A stretch of 64,000 bases of DNA from Lutibacter litoralis (GCF_014646675.1 NZ_BMNS01000004.1:286094-350093), one strand, 5' to 3'; positions 17,301-25,940 are shown, counted from the first letter of the stretch. Made by a program: numbers and translations. The notes: generated by a model from the letters alone, not told the origin.

Positions 17301-18662
17301 TTAATATCCTTCTTTAATAATCCATTTACCTCTAGTTCCTCCAACTCTTTCAATTACAGCTTTATCTTTTAATGCATCAATATGACCTTGTGCGGCTGAC
17401 ACATTAATTTTAAGTATTTCAGCTAGTTTTCTTCTTGATAATTTAGGATCTTCACGAAAAAGTTCTAAAACTTCTTTTTGCCTATCAGTTAAATTTTTTA
17501 TTGGACCACCTATTGGACTACCTATTGGACTACCTATTGGACCACCTATTGGACCACCTATTGGACCATCTTTATAATCTTGAGTTTGTATAACTTTATT
17601 GATAGGAAAAGACATTCTTAAAAAATTATCTGAGAATTTGAAACAACTTTTAGGGTAGGTTTCTAAAATACGAGGAATACCAGAACCCAGTTGCTCTACT
17701 AAATCTAGATCTCTGAAAATCCTCATAATTTCTTTATTTCGAGGTACCGAAAAACCCTCAAAAAATTCCTCCTGACTTAAACCTTCGGGCAAACCACCCG
17801 AAGAAGTGATTTCTAATCTGTCATCAAAAATCTCAAATTTTGGAGGTACCTCAGTTGCATAATCATTATGAACAAAAGCATTGATAATTGCTTCTCTAAG
17901 CGCAATTGGATTCCATAAACGATTTTCTTTACGTTCTTTTGAAGTTATCTCTGCACTCGTTTTATTTTCTAGTTCAATTTTATCTAAAACTTGCTTGGTT
18001 GCTTTTATTAATGATTCGTAACCATACTCATTATTTTCAATTAAATTAACACGGTTAAGCCCTTTGTATTTTGCTAGTTTTATTGAAACTGCATTTTTAT
18101 CTGATAACAAGTAAGCAACATAGTTAAAAGCGCCTTCATCTGTAAGCAATTCTAAATTCGTAGAAAATTTTCCATTTAATTTAACACCTGTAGCTAGGTA
18201 ATAAATATGCAATTGCTCAAAAGTTAAATTTTGTTGGTTGGATTTAATTTTACTTATTGAATTACGTGTTCTTTTAGCATATAATTGGTCTATATTTTTT
18301 TGAGGCATAGGCTCTGCAGCTGTTCCTATTCTTAGGAAACAACCTTTTTCAGACATTCCGTATTTTCTTAAAAAATAAGGTTTCTCTGGTCCACTGGCTA
18401 CAATAACTTTAATTATATCTAAGCCATTTCTTTGTTCACTAACAATATCAAACAAGCCAATGCAGGAAGGTGAAATATTGGTTTTAAGGCGGTCCTTTAT
18501 TTTTAACATATCGCCATCAGTATCTGCAACACCTGTAACATTTCCGTTTTTATCAATACCAATATAAATAATACCACCTTCTTTATAATTTAAAAAAGCT
18601 ATTACTTCTTTTTCTAATGCATCGGTTAGTATTTGTTTGTATTCTATACGGTTGGTTTCCAT
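17301..18662 (-). CDS. AlbA_2 / GHKL ATP-binding winged-helix regulator
   Basis: The 453-residue protein begins with an AlbA_2 (Schlafen-type) domain at about 1-130, seen in EYKQ, GGIIYIGIDKNGNVTGV and CFLRIGTA. It continues with a GHKL-like ATPase region at about 250-330 (NPIALREAIINAFVHNDY; DDRLEITSSGGLP) and ends with a winged helix at about 390-453. Residues 366-388 are a PIGG/PIGS tandem repeat linker. Proteins of this build are often annotated as transcriptional regulators or RecG-like and are found inside type I RM loci. It lies between dinD and hsdR on the same strand. Its role here is unknown; control of restriction is inference. Confidence 0.85.
   Translation of the reverse strand: METNRIEYKQILTDALEKEVIAFLNYKEGGIIYIGIDKNGNVTGVADTDGDMLKIKDRLKTNISPSCIGLFDIVSEQRNGLDIIKVIVASGPEKPYFLRKYGMSEKGCFLRIGTAAEPMPQKNIDQLYAKRTRNSISKIKSNQQNLTFEQLHIYYLATGVKLNGKFSTNLELLTDEGAFNYVAYLLSDKNAVSIKLAKYKGLNRVNLIENNEYGYESLIKATKQVLDKIELENKTSAEITSKERKENRLWNPIALREAIINAFVHNDYATEVPPKFEIFDDRLEITSSGGLPEGLSQEEFFEGFSVPRNKEIMRIFRDLDLVEQLGSGIPRILETYPKSCFKFSDNFLRMSFPINKVIQTQDYKDGPIGGPIGGPIGSPIGSPIGGPIKNLTDRQKEVLELFREDPKLSRRKLAEILKINVSAAQGHIDALKDKAVIERVGGTRGKWIIKEGY
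17500..17571 (-). repeat. Tandem 12-bp repeat (six units) inside the AlbA_2 gene
   Basis: Six consecutive 12-bp units of the form ATTGGACCACCT or ATTGGACTACCT (plus strand) encode the alternating GPIG/SPIG linker. Because the unit is a multiple of three, copy-number changes would lengthen or shorten the linker without a frameshift. Confidence 0.9.
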
Positions 18663-18700
18663 AAAGTTTGATTGCTGTTTTTAATTAACAGCCTTGATTT

Positions 18701-19534
18701 TTATAATTTATCAGGATTTTTTAAACTCTTTTTATCCTCGCTTATTAACTTTCTTTCAATTTTACTAATGTCTTCTTCAGGCTTCAAATTTTCAGGCACA
18801 ATACCTCTTGATAACAATGTTTTACGAACCGTTTGATTGTTGGTAATATGTTCTTTAGAAATTTGAGATTCTGTTTTCATTTTATTTTCCTTGGCATTGA
18901 AAATGGTTATTTCCGTTGCAAAATCTTTCGCTTTCAACAAAATTGTAGGCATAAAATCGGCTAAAGGTTTATTTATTACACCCCATTTATTTTTCATTTG
19001 TTGCGTTGTTTTACCAAATAGCGCTGTATCACCTTTACTACGAATTACTGCAAAATTTTGATTGCTTCCAGTTTGTTCAAAAATAACTTGGGACAATTCT
19101 TTTTCGGTTGCTTTTAATTTATTTCGCGCTTGAACCCTTTCAAATTCCAACATTTGTTGTTCTATTAGCTCAGCTCTTCTTGTTTGAGTTGCGAAATACC
19201 GTTGTGCAAACGCTATTTTTTCTTTTCTTGGGTCACCATTTTGAGCAACTAAATAACAAGCATATCTCGTAAGCATTAAATCTGGAATTTCTTTTTCAGC
19301 ACCTTTAGGCATTTGTATCGTTTTGCCGACGTCGGCAAAATGATTAAATATTTCCTCTCCTGACATTTCACAAGCGGTTTTTGCTTTTGAAATAACACTT
19401 TGAAAATTATCCCATTTTGTATAGTCTAATAAGTGTTGTAAATCACGAGCTAACCAAAATTCAACTCCATCGGGTGTTTTATTTGCGTGTGCTTCAAAGT
19501 TATTTGTAAGTGCTTGTATATGGTTGTTTTTCAT
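18701..19534 (-). CDS. dinD: DNA damage-inducible protein D homologue
   Basis: The 277-residue protein matches the DinD family over its whole length. Typical stretches are EFWLARDLQHLLDYTKWDNF near the N-terminus, FADVGKTI, LTRYACYLVAQNGDPRK, and FGKTTQQMKNKWGV. The N-terminal part resembles the BRO/KilA-type fold. In Escherichia coli DinD antagonises RecA filaments and is SOS-induced. DinD genes recur inside type I RM loci, as here between the OLD-type and AlbA_2 genes. No LexA box was identified upstream; the gene is probably read through from hsdM. The region 19321-19340 forms a perfect palindrome within the codons for ADVGK. Confidence 0.9.
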   Translation of the reverse strand: MKNNHIQALTNNFEAHANKTPDGVEFWLARDLQHLLDYTKWDNFQSVISKAKTACEMSGEEIFNHFADVGKTIQMPKGAEKEIPDLMLTRYACYLVAQNGDPRKEKIAFAQRYFATQTRRAELIEQQMLEFERVQARNKLKATEKELSQVIFEQTGSNQNFAVIRSKGDTALFGKTTQQMKNKWGVINKPLADFMPTILLKAKDFATEITIFNAKENKMKTESQISKEHITNNQTVRKTLLSRGIVPENLKPEEDISKIERKLISEDKKSLKNPDKL

Positions 19535-19565
19535 AGTATTTGATTTCTTTTTTGCTTCTATAAAT

Positions 19566-21356
19566 TTAATTAATTATTCCATTTAAAAAGTCAATTAAAT
19601 CATCCTCAATTACTTCACTCCACTCTTCCTTAGACATTTCATTAAAAATAGCAGTGTTATGTTTTTTATTTATTCCATTGTCCCTAAAAAAATCGTTAAG
19701 ATATTCATCATCTTCAAAAAAATGCATTGAACCATTCGCTATATGCCTATAGTTTCTTTCAAGTGCTCTTGGATGAAAATAACTTTCGATATTTGATTTT
19801 TTTAATAAGTAAGATTTACCGAAATGGTCATTAAAGTTCTCTGCGGATTTAATTTGAATTAATGGTTTTTTAGGGTCCTTAACAGACAACCCTCTGTCAC
19901 TATCAAGTATTAAGAACAAATCCCTTCCATTGTTTTTGAAATATGAGATATTGACAAAACTATCAACACTACTTCCACCAACTGGTAGAATAAGTGCTTT
20001 TTCTTCTAAATTCTTTTCTAATAATTCAGAAGTAACTTTTTTATAAAACTCCAAATCATCCTTACCCTCAACAAAAAGAATTTTCTCAAAATCATCACGA
20101 AGATTAAAGGAAGGTTTAACACCTAATTCTTTAATTATTTCATTTATGAAATCAATCTTATTTTCTTCTGTGGTTGTTACATAAGTCGATTGTTCTTCTT
20201 TTTTGCATAATACAACAGAATTAATATCTGTTGCACCAACAAATATAGGTGAATGAGTAGAGATAATTATTTGATTTTCTTCTGATAGGTCTCTAAATGC
20301 ATTTATTAAATCTTCCTGAGCAGATGGGTGTAGAAAAGTTTCAGGTTCTTCAATTAAATAAATAATATTAGAGCCTTTTTTCTTTTCAGCAAGATATCTA
20401 AAACGAGCCACCATAAACAATCGTCTATATCCTGTACCTTTATGGCTCATCGGTATTAATTTATCATCTCCATCAAATTGAAATGAAACGTCTACACTTT
20501 TAATAGCATCTTTCCAACTGATTGTTGGTTTAATTTCTACACTTTTAAGACTAGAAACGTAAGTTTTCATATATGATTTTACCGAAGATGCTTCTTTTTG
20601 CATTTCGGATTCAATTTCTTTTTTTACTAAATCAAGTTTCTTTTCTTCTTTTGATTCTTCATCCAAATACAATTGAATTTCAGAAACTGAATTAGATTTA
20701 AACTTAGTGTCAGCTTCTAACCCGTAATCAGAAACAAACAATTCAACATCAGGCAACAATGAAGTAACCTTATATTCGTCATCTATGAATCTATTAATTG
20801 TAGGAATTTCATTACCCTGACAATACTCTTTTATATACTTTATTTTTTCAATTTTAGAATTTCTTCCCTTACCTTCAACAGGTATTTCAATTTCATATTT
20901 TTCAAGTATTTGATTTAATTCGTCGTCAGATTTACCGTATAAAAAATAGAAATCGGGAGAATCATAATCGCTTATCAAAATTTGTTCAGTGTCGAATGCT
21001 TTTTTTGGTGCATTAATTGTTTTTCTAATTGTTAAAAGATTATTAGGCAAAATATCAATTAAAAATTCATCAAGACCATTTTCTTTTTTGATTTTAGTTT
21101 TAATTTTTGCTTCTAATATTTCTAAAATATTTTCCTTTCCAAAGCTACATTCAATGATAATTGGATTACCAAAATCATTAAAATCGTGAAATGTAACTGG
21201 GTAATCCTTAATATTTAAAAAAGTAGCAACAGCATTCAGAATTATTGATTTCCCCGAATCATTTCTACCTACAATTGAAGTGAAATTTGATAATTGAATA
21301 TTTTGAGCTGTTCTAATTCCTCTATAATTTTCAATTTTAATGGATTTTATTTTCAT
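19566..21356 (-). CDS. OLD-family ATPase/TOPRIM nuclease
   Basis: The 596-residue protein has an SMC/RecF-like ATPase followed by a TOPRIM domain. Walker A is GRNDSGKS at 30-37, an ABC-like signature SHKGTGYRRLF begins near 304, Walker B is YLIEEPETFLHP near 333-344, and the His switch is STHSP at 366-370. The TOPRIM domain has FVEGKDD with Glu430 and LILDSDRG with Asp485 and Asp487. OLD nucleases act in phage defence, either alone or with a UvrD-like helicase as in Gabija; no such helicase is adjacent. It lies 20 bp after hsdS. The ATG at 21356 is used, because the TTG at 21380 overlaps the hsdS stop. Confidence 0.9.
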   Translation of the reverse strand: MKIKSIKIENYRGIRTAQNIQLSNFTSIVGRNDSGKSIILNAVATFLNIKDYPVTFHDFNDFGNPIIIECSFGKENILEILEAKIKTKIKKENGLDEFLIDILPNNLLTIRKTINAPKKAFDTEQILISDYDSPDFYFLYGKSDDELNQILEKYEIEIPVEGKGRNSKIEKIKYIKEYCQGNEIPTINRFIDDEYKVTSLLPDVELFVSDYGLEADTKFKSNSVSEIQLYLDEESKEEKKLDLVKKEIESEMQKEASSVKSYMKTYVSSLKSVEIKPTISWKDAIKSVDVSFQFDGDDKLIPMSHKGTGYRRLFMVARFRYLAEKKKGSNIIYLIEEPETFLHPSAQEDLINAFRDLSEENQIIISTHSPIFVGATDINSVVLCKKEEQSTYVTTTEENKIDFINEIIKELGVKPSFNLRDDFEKILFVEGKDDLEFYKKVTSELLEKNLEEKALILPVGGSSVDSFVNISYFKNNGRDLFLILDSDRGLSVKDPKKPLIQIKSAENFNDHFGKSYLLKKSNIESYFHPRALERNYRHIANGSMHFFEDDEYLNDFFRDNGINKKHNTAIFNEMSKEEWSEVIEDDLIDFLNGIIN

Positions 21357-21376
21357 AACATAATTTTTTTTCTTTT

Positions 21377-22492
21377 TCAATTATTCTCCATACTCTCCAC
21401 AACCCCACGCATTAATACAGGGCACAATGGTTTTATGGTGTTTTTTAACTGCTCATTGATACGTTTGCGTGTTTCTAAGGTATGATAAATGGTAACAATG
21501 GCTTCTTGTATTTTAATACTTGGAATGGGCAATTTCACATTACACATATCTACCCAATCAAAAGTTTCTCTAGCGCTTCCCCAAGAGTTAAAACGTGCAT
21601 AGCGGTCGAACTCGGTACGTTGGAAAAATAAATATAAATATTCGGGTAGTAAATCTTTAGTATTTTTAACTTCAAAAACTGTATAAATTGCGGAAACAAT
21701 ACAATCTTCAGAACTATTCATTGCTAAGGCTATTTTATCACCTCTTCTTGAAGTATCGGCAACATAAACAAATTGACCATTACGGACAATTTTATAGTTA
21801 TGAAAACTAACACCTGAGATGTTTGCTTTTGATTCTATTAAAACTTTAGAGGTTGATACACCTTGCAAAAACGAAACCTTCAAATCTGAATTTCTTTCAT
21901 CAGATTGTTGAATATATTCTCCAAGTAATTTTGGTTCTTCTTTTTTTATTAAATCTTCTATATAAGTATCACAAATGAGCTGCAAATCTTCCAAGCTGTT
22001 TTCATAGGTTTTTTGGTTGGTTAGCAAACCATTGTATAGGGCAACATATTTACGTTGTTCATCAATATTTGGGATTGGAATTTCAATTTCGCAAAGTCTA
22101 TCATAATCTAAACTAGCACGCACACTACTATCACTAATAAACCAACCATATCTATCAGATTCTGGTCGTTGAAACCACATCATCATATATTCTGATAACA
22201 ACTTGTTTTCATCTTTTGATTCAATAACTAAATAAGCCGGAGAAATAATTGCAGGTTCATTTTCAGTATAAAGAGCTAAACGAATAGTTTCATCTCTACC
22301 AACTTGCATTGCAGAATAAGCAAACTGCCCTTTCTGAATGATTTTATACTTTGATAAATCAGTTCCAGAAACATTGGCAACTGAAGGCATAAAATTTTTG
22401 GTAATATTTATTCCCAACAAATTAGTAACCTCTAAATCTTTATTGCGATTATCTACCAATTGTATGTATTTACCAATAGGTTTATAACTCAT
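21377..22492 (-). CDS. hsdS: Type I restriction enzyme specificity subunit HsdS
   Basis: The 371-residue protein contains two target-recognition halves that echo each other. The first begins PIGKYIQLVDNRNKDLEVTN and the second LGEYIQQSDERNSDLKVSF. Each is followed by a region of the IxxGQFxY type and a helix with IPIPxxxxQ that forms the conserved spacer. The protein directs HsdM and HsdR to a bipartite DNA site. It overlaps the end of hsdM by 11 bp, which indicates coupled translation. The relatively short length fits a compact two-TRD form. The recognition sequence cannot be predicted from this. Confidence 0.93.
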   Translation of the reverse strand: MSYKPIGKYIQLVDNRNKDLEVTNLLGINITKNFMPSVANVSGTDLSKYKIIQKGQFAYSAMQVGRDETIRLALYTENEPAIISPAYLVIESKDENKLLSEYMMMWFQRPESDRYGWFISDSSVRASLDYDRLCEIEIPIPNIDEQRKYVALYNGLLTNQKTYENSLEDLQLICDTYIEDLIKKEEPKLLGEYIQQSDERNSDLKVSFLQGVSTSKVLIESKANISGVSFHNYKIVRNGQFVYVADTSRRGDKIALAMNSSEDCIVSAIYTVFEVKNTKDLLPEYLYLFFQRTEFDRYARFNSWGSARETFDWVDMCNVKLPIPSIKIQEAIVTIYHTLETRKRINEQLKNTIKPLCPVLMRGVVESMENN

Positions 22493-24053
22493 AACCTAGT
22501 GTTTTAAAAGCGTTTACTATTTGTTCCTGGCTTTGTTTTTCTTCTTTAATTAATACTTTAAACTCTTTTTGTATGCGTTTCATTTCGGTATCAAAGTCAA
22601 TACCACTGTCACCATCTACAAACTCTATGTATTTACTTGGTACTAAAGAAAAATCATTGTCTTCCATATCCTTAAAACTCGCAGATTTACAAAATTCAGG
22701 AATATCTTTGTACGTAGTTTTATAATCTGTTTGTTGCCAATTGTGATAATTTTCAGCTACTTTTTCAATATCATCAGTTGTTAATTCCACAAATTTCTTT
22801 TCGTATTCGCTACCCCAACGTCTTAAATCCATAAATAAGATTTCTTTTTCACGATTTCGGTAGCTTTTTTGTTTACCGTTAATTTCGGTCGTTCTTTCTT
22901 TTTTATTTTTATTGAGAATCCACAGCGTAACGCTAATATCAGTAGTATAAAACGTATTTCTTGGAATAATAATGATTGCTTCTACTAGGTTATTCTCTAT
23001 TAATTTTCTTCTAATTTTATATTCTTCACCACCACCAGATAAGGCTCCGTTAGCCAATATAAAACCTGCAACACCATTTTCGGATAGTTTAGAAACCATA
23101 TTCAAAATCCAACCATAATTAGCATTGCTTTTTGGAGGTACATCATAGCCTCTCCAACGTGGGTCGTCTAATAATTCGTTTTCAGCTCTCCAGTCTTTTT
23201 GGTTAAAGGGAGGATTTGCCATAATAAAGTCGGCTTTTAAGTCTTTATGTTGGTCGTTTGCAAAAGTATCTGCATCTTTTTCTCCTAAATTGGCTGAAAT
23301 CCCGCGAATTGCCAAGTTCATTTTCGCCAGTTTATAAGTAGTTTTTGTGTATTCCTGACCGTAAATAGAAACTTCTTGTTTGTTCCCTTGATGGTTCTCT
23401 ATAAACTTTATAGATTGCACAAACATTCCTCCAGAACCACAAGCTGGATCGTAAATTATACCTTTATAAGGCTCAATTAATTCAGCTATTAGGTTAACAA
23501 TGGTTTTTGGGGTGTAGAATTCCCCTTTTCCTTTTCCTTCTTTAATGGCAAATTTTCTTAAGAAATATTCATAAACACGACCTACAATATCTTGTTCTTC
23601 ATCTTCCAGGGTATTTATCTCATTTACTTTGTCAATTAATGAAGCTAGTTTTGTTCTATCTAAACCTAAACGAGAAAAATAATTGTCTGGTAATGCTCCT
23701 TTTAAAGCTGGGTTGTCTTTTTCTATGGTATGTAAGGCTGTGTCAATTTTTAATGCAATGTCATTTTGCTTTGCATTTTTACTTATAAAACTCCATCTTG
23801 AAATTTCTTCTAAAAAGAACACGTTTTTCATATTGTAGAATTCTTTCATTTCTACATATTTCACTTTCCCTTCAGCAATTAATTCAGCTTTGCGTTCTTC
23901 AAATTTATCGCTTGCAAATTTTAGGAATATCAATCCTAAAACAACGTGCTTGTATTCTGAAGGCTCTACTGAACCTCTTAATTTGTCGCAAGATTGCCAA
24001 AGTGTTTCTTCTATATTTTTTGATTTTGGATTTGGAGTATTTTGTTTTGCCAT
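22482..24053 (-). CDS. hsdM: Type I restriction-modification DNA methyltransferase HsdM
   Basis: The 523-residue N6-adenine methyltransferase has the N-terminal HsdM bundle (LRGSVEPSEYKHVVLGLIFLK), the S-adenosylmethionine motif DPACGSGG at 202-209 and the catalytic NPPF at 280-283. GEFYTP at 178-182 is the usual sequence before motif I. It protects host DNA and forms the core of the RM complex. It is the first gene of the RM cluster; about 500 bp of promoter-like non-coding DNA lies upstream. Confidence 0.95.
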   Translation of the reverse strand: MAKQNTPNPKSKNIEETLWQSCDKLRGSVEPSEYKHVVLGLIFLKFASDKFEERKAELIAEGKVKYVEMKEFYNMKNVFFLEEISRWSFISKNAKQNDIALKIDTALHTIEKDNPALKGALPDNYFSRLGLDRTKLASLIDKVNEINTLEDEEQDIVGRVYEYFLRKFAIKEGKGKGEFYTPKTIVNLIAELIEPYKGIIYDPACGSGGMFVQSIKFIENHQGNKQEVSIYGQEYTKTTYKLAKMNLAIRGISANLGEKDADTFANDQHKDLKADFIMANPPFNQKDWRAENELLDDPRWRGYDVPPKSNANYGWILNMVSKLSENGVAGFILANGALSGGGEEYKIRRKLIENNLVEAIIIIPRNTFYTTDISVTLWILNKNKKERTTEINGKQKSYRNREKEILFMDLRRWGSEYEKKFVELTTDDIEKVAENYHNWQQTDYKTTYKDIPEFCKSASFKDMEDNDFSLVPSKYIEFVDGDSGIDFDTEMKRIQKEFKVLIKEEKQSQEQIVNAFKTLGYEL

Positions 24054-24565
24054 TATAGTTTTTAAATTCTGCTAATTTTTATGAGTATTTGTTAATGCTT
24101 GTCATTTGTTATTTAGAATAAAAACCATTAAAAATACATTGACATACTAACAGCAATTGACTGTTAGCCTGGAGAATGATGGTAAATATCTTCATAACAT
24201 TTGTTTTATTTGAAAAGGAGCAAAGCACATTTAACAAATAAGGTTAAAAGTAACTAAAATAAATTTGGTAAAAAATAGGAAATATAGGTTTTTGTTGGAA
24301 ATTGATTTTTATTAATATTTCATTAAAAAAAATAAGAAAGCTATTTGTTTTTTAACTTTAAAAATAGCTATATTTGAATAGTTAGGTTTTCATAGACCTA
24401 AATCTTTTTAAGCTGTTGTCATTTTATTTTTTTTATGGTACAGCTTGAATAAGCTTTTAAAAATTATATTTCATAGCATAATTTGTACAAGCTTATTTCA
24501 TAGCAATTTTTTTTTAAAAAGCTCCTTTTTAGGAGCTTTTTAATTTATGTTTTATGAAATTTCCA
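24054..24565. promoter_or_regulatory. AT-rich regulatory region upstream of hsdM with inverted repeats
   Basis: No gene is supported in these 512 bp. Three structures are visible: CTAACAG/CTGTTAG at 24147-24167, TTAGGT/ACCTAA at 24382-24401, and a terminator at 24516-24541. The word TTCATAGCA occurs at 24470-24478 and again at 24497-24505, each near an AAGCTT. The hairpin at 24147 is about 95 bases before hsdM and could be an operator or leader structure. The -7/-33 boxes could not be assigned with confidence. Confidence 0.4.
24516..24541 (-). terminator. Terminator after the HTH gene
   Basis: A perfect hairpin with arms AAAAAGCTCCT and AGGAGCTTTTT around a four-base loop ends in a T-run on either strand. 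It lies 25 bp downstream of the HTH gene at 24566 and separates the integrative module from the hsd cluster. Confidence 0.8.
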
Positions 24566-24865
24566 TTAATTGTAACGACGAAATGGAATTTCGGTAAGGG
24601 CTTCTTCTATTTCATTGCTTTTATATCTGATTAAATTTCCAATACGGTAAGGTTTTAGAATTCCTTTCTTATTCCAATCGGATATAGTTACCATAGAAAT
24701 TTTAAAAATTTCAGCTACTTGCTTCCGGGTTAGATATTCTAGTGGTTTTTCTTTTTTTGTTTCAAGAAGTAATTCCAGAATAACTTCTTTTAAACTTAAG
24801 ATTAATGCTTCTTTAAATTCATCAGGCGTGATGTTGTGTAGTAAAATAGTTGATTTTGATTCCAT
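24566..24865 (-). CDS. Excisionase-like HTH protein
   Basis: The 99-residue protein carries a helix-turn-helix of the HTH_17/MerR-excisionase type near residues 43-90: YLTRKQVAEIFKISMVTIS, then WNKKGILKPYRIGNLIRYK, EIEEAL. Such proteins in Bacteroidota mobile elements act as DNA-bending excision factors or local regulators. It is separated from the RM cluster by a strong terminator, so it belongs with the integrase module rather than hsdM. A second HTH_17 protein is encoded at 26974. Confidence 0.85.
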   Translation of the reverse strand: MESKSTILLHNITPDEFKEALILSLKEVILELLLETKKEKPLEYLTRKQVAEIFKISMVTISDWNKKGILKPYRIGNLIRYKSNEIEEALTEIPFRRYN

Positions 24866-24906
24866 AATTTATTCATTTTAAACCTATTAAAATTATGAAA
24901 TATTTT

Positions 24907-25053
24907 TTAAGTTCTTTTATCAATAGAATTTTGATTGAAGCTTATTAAATTAAACATTGCTCTTAATCTGCTTCTAACCCTATTACCGTAACGTTTTTCA
25001 ATTTCTTTTGCGTTTAGGTTTGTTGTGATGTGGGTTTTCTTTTCTTTTTCCAT
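24907..25053 (-). pseudogene. Truncated 3' duplicate of the DnaC-like ATPase gene
   Basis: The 48-codon frame reads KTHITTNLNAKEIEKRYGNR, then VRSRLRAMFNLISF, matching the last part of the ATPase at 25248-25940 with few changes. It has no Walker motifs and joins repeat-like DNA exactly where the homology ends. It is a relic of recombination or duplication downstream of the intact gene. The duplicate lacks the REP sequence, but its homology begins only after the insertion point. Confidence 0.8.
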
Positions 25054-25240
25054 CGCTGAAAAAGAAACAAAAAATCTAGGCTTACGAACCTATCTCTAAA
25101 TTTTTCAATCGAATTCTAAATTTTAGGAACTCGCTAAGAATGATTGACAAATTGACTAAAATTACGTTTAGCTCAAACAACCTAAAATTTCACGAATCCT
25201 CTTTTCAAATTTTACGAGCTATGTTCGGTAGGCCGGCTTA
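25054..25240. repeat. Palindromic repeat A of the element
   Basis: Arms CTAAATTTTAGG and CCTAAAATTT flank a centre containing AACTCGCT and GCTCAAAC. The outer start AAAAAGAAACAAAAAATC, the AACTCGCT core and the GCTCAAAC core recur in diverged form at 26015-26170. It contains no coding frame and separates the intact ATPase gene from its truncated duplicate. Confidence 0.5.
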
Positions 25241-25247
25241 AAATCTA

Positions 25248-25940
25248 TTATCTTTTATCCTTAGAGTTTTTATCGAAACTGACGAGGTTAAACATTGCTC
25301 TTAATCTGCTTCTTACTCTATTACCATATCTTTTTTCAATTTCTTGTGCGTTTAGGTTTGTTGTGATGTGGGTTTTTGCTCTGAACTTGGTTTGATGAGA
25401 TCCTGAAACAAGTTCAGGATGACGTGTAAAAAGGTCATAGCGCGATAGTAAAATTTCTCCTAATACGTTGAGGTCTTTTCCGTAATGGCTTCCTGTTGGT
25501 TCTACTCCTAAATCATCAAAACAGTAATTTTTTGATTGGTTGTATTGCTCCAGGGTTTCAAAACCGGAGGCGTTGAAGCTGAATACAATATTCCTGGTTG
25601 GAATAATTTCATAGCTTGTTTTATGTGGTGCAAGATGTAATAATAACTTCATCAATGATGTTTTTCCACAACCTACCGGACCTGTCAATAATATTCCTTT
25701 GTTGGTATCGATTCCCATTTGAGCGCAGCTGTAATGGTCTTGAATGTAATAGCAACATAATTTAAAAATTAGCGGTTCGTCTTCTTTGTAAATTTTAAAG
25801 TTTTTGCCAAATAGCAAATGCCCTTTGATGTTGAGGTAGGTTTTTATTTTTTCGAAATCGTAGTGAATTACATTATCTCTGATTTCTCCTATTTGGAATT
25901 TTGAGGTTCCTTCGGTTTTGATGTGAGGTGTTGGTTTCAT
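25248..25940 (-). CDS. DnaC/IstB-like AAA+ ATPase with in-frame REP insertion
   Basis: The 230-residue AAA+ protein has Walker A GPVGCGKTS, Walker B CFDDLG, sensor-1 THITTNLN and an Arg-finger region YGNRVRSRL. It resembles helicase loaders of the DnaC type that serve replication of mobile elements. It follows the winged-helix gene, giving a loader/initiator pair. Near residue 170 the protein contains RHPELVSGSHQ, the translation of a REP-like palindrome (25394-25425) inserted in frame between the Walker B helix and sensor 1. Whether the protein still works is uncertain. Confidence 0.85.
   Translation of the reverse strand: MKPTPHIKTEGTSKFQIGEIRDNVIHYDFEKIKTYLNIKGHLLFGKNFKIYKEDEPLIFKLCCYYIQDHYSCAQMGIDTNKGILLTGPVGCGKTSLMKLLLHLAPHKTSYEIIPTRNIVFSFNASGFETLEQYNQSKNYCFDDLGVEPTGSHYGKDLNVLGEILLSRYDLFTRHPELVSGSHQTKFRAKTHITTNLNAQEIEKRYGNRVRSRLRAMFNLVSFDKNSKDKR
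25394..25425. repeat. REP-like palindrome within the DnaC-like gene
   Basis: It has arms TCCTGAA at 25401-25407 and TTCAGGA at 25413-25419, and is nearly identical to the REPs at 11459 and 12348. Read on the minus strand in the gene frame it encodes RHPELVSGSHQ, a peptide commonly produced when this palindrome lies in a reading frame. Confidence 0.85.

Noticed and set aside
17500-17571. CRISPR-like array
   Set aside because: The units are directly abutting 12-mers without spacers and encode a protein linker. No CRISPR array was seen anywhere in the window.
19566-21356. Gabija defence system
   Set aside because: The OLD-type protein could be a GajA relative, but no UvrD-like GajB helicase is next to it; the neighbours are hsdS and dinD.
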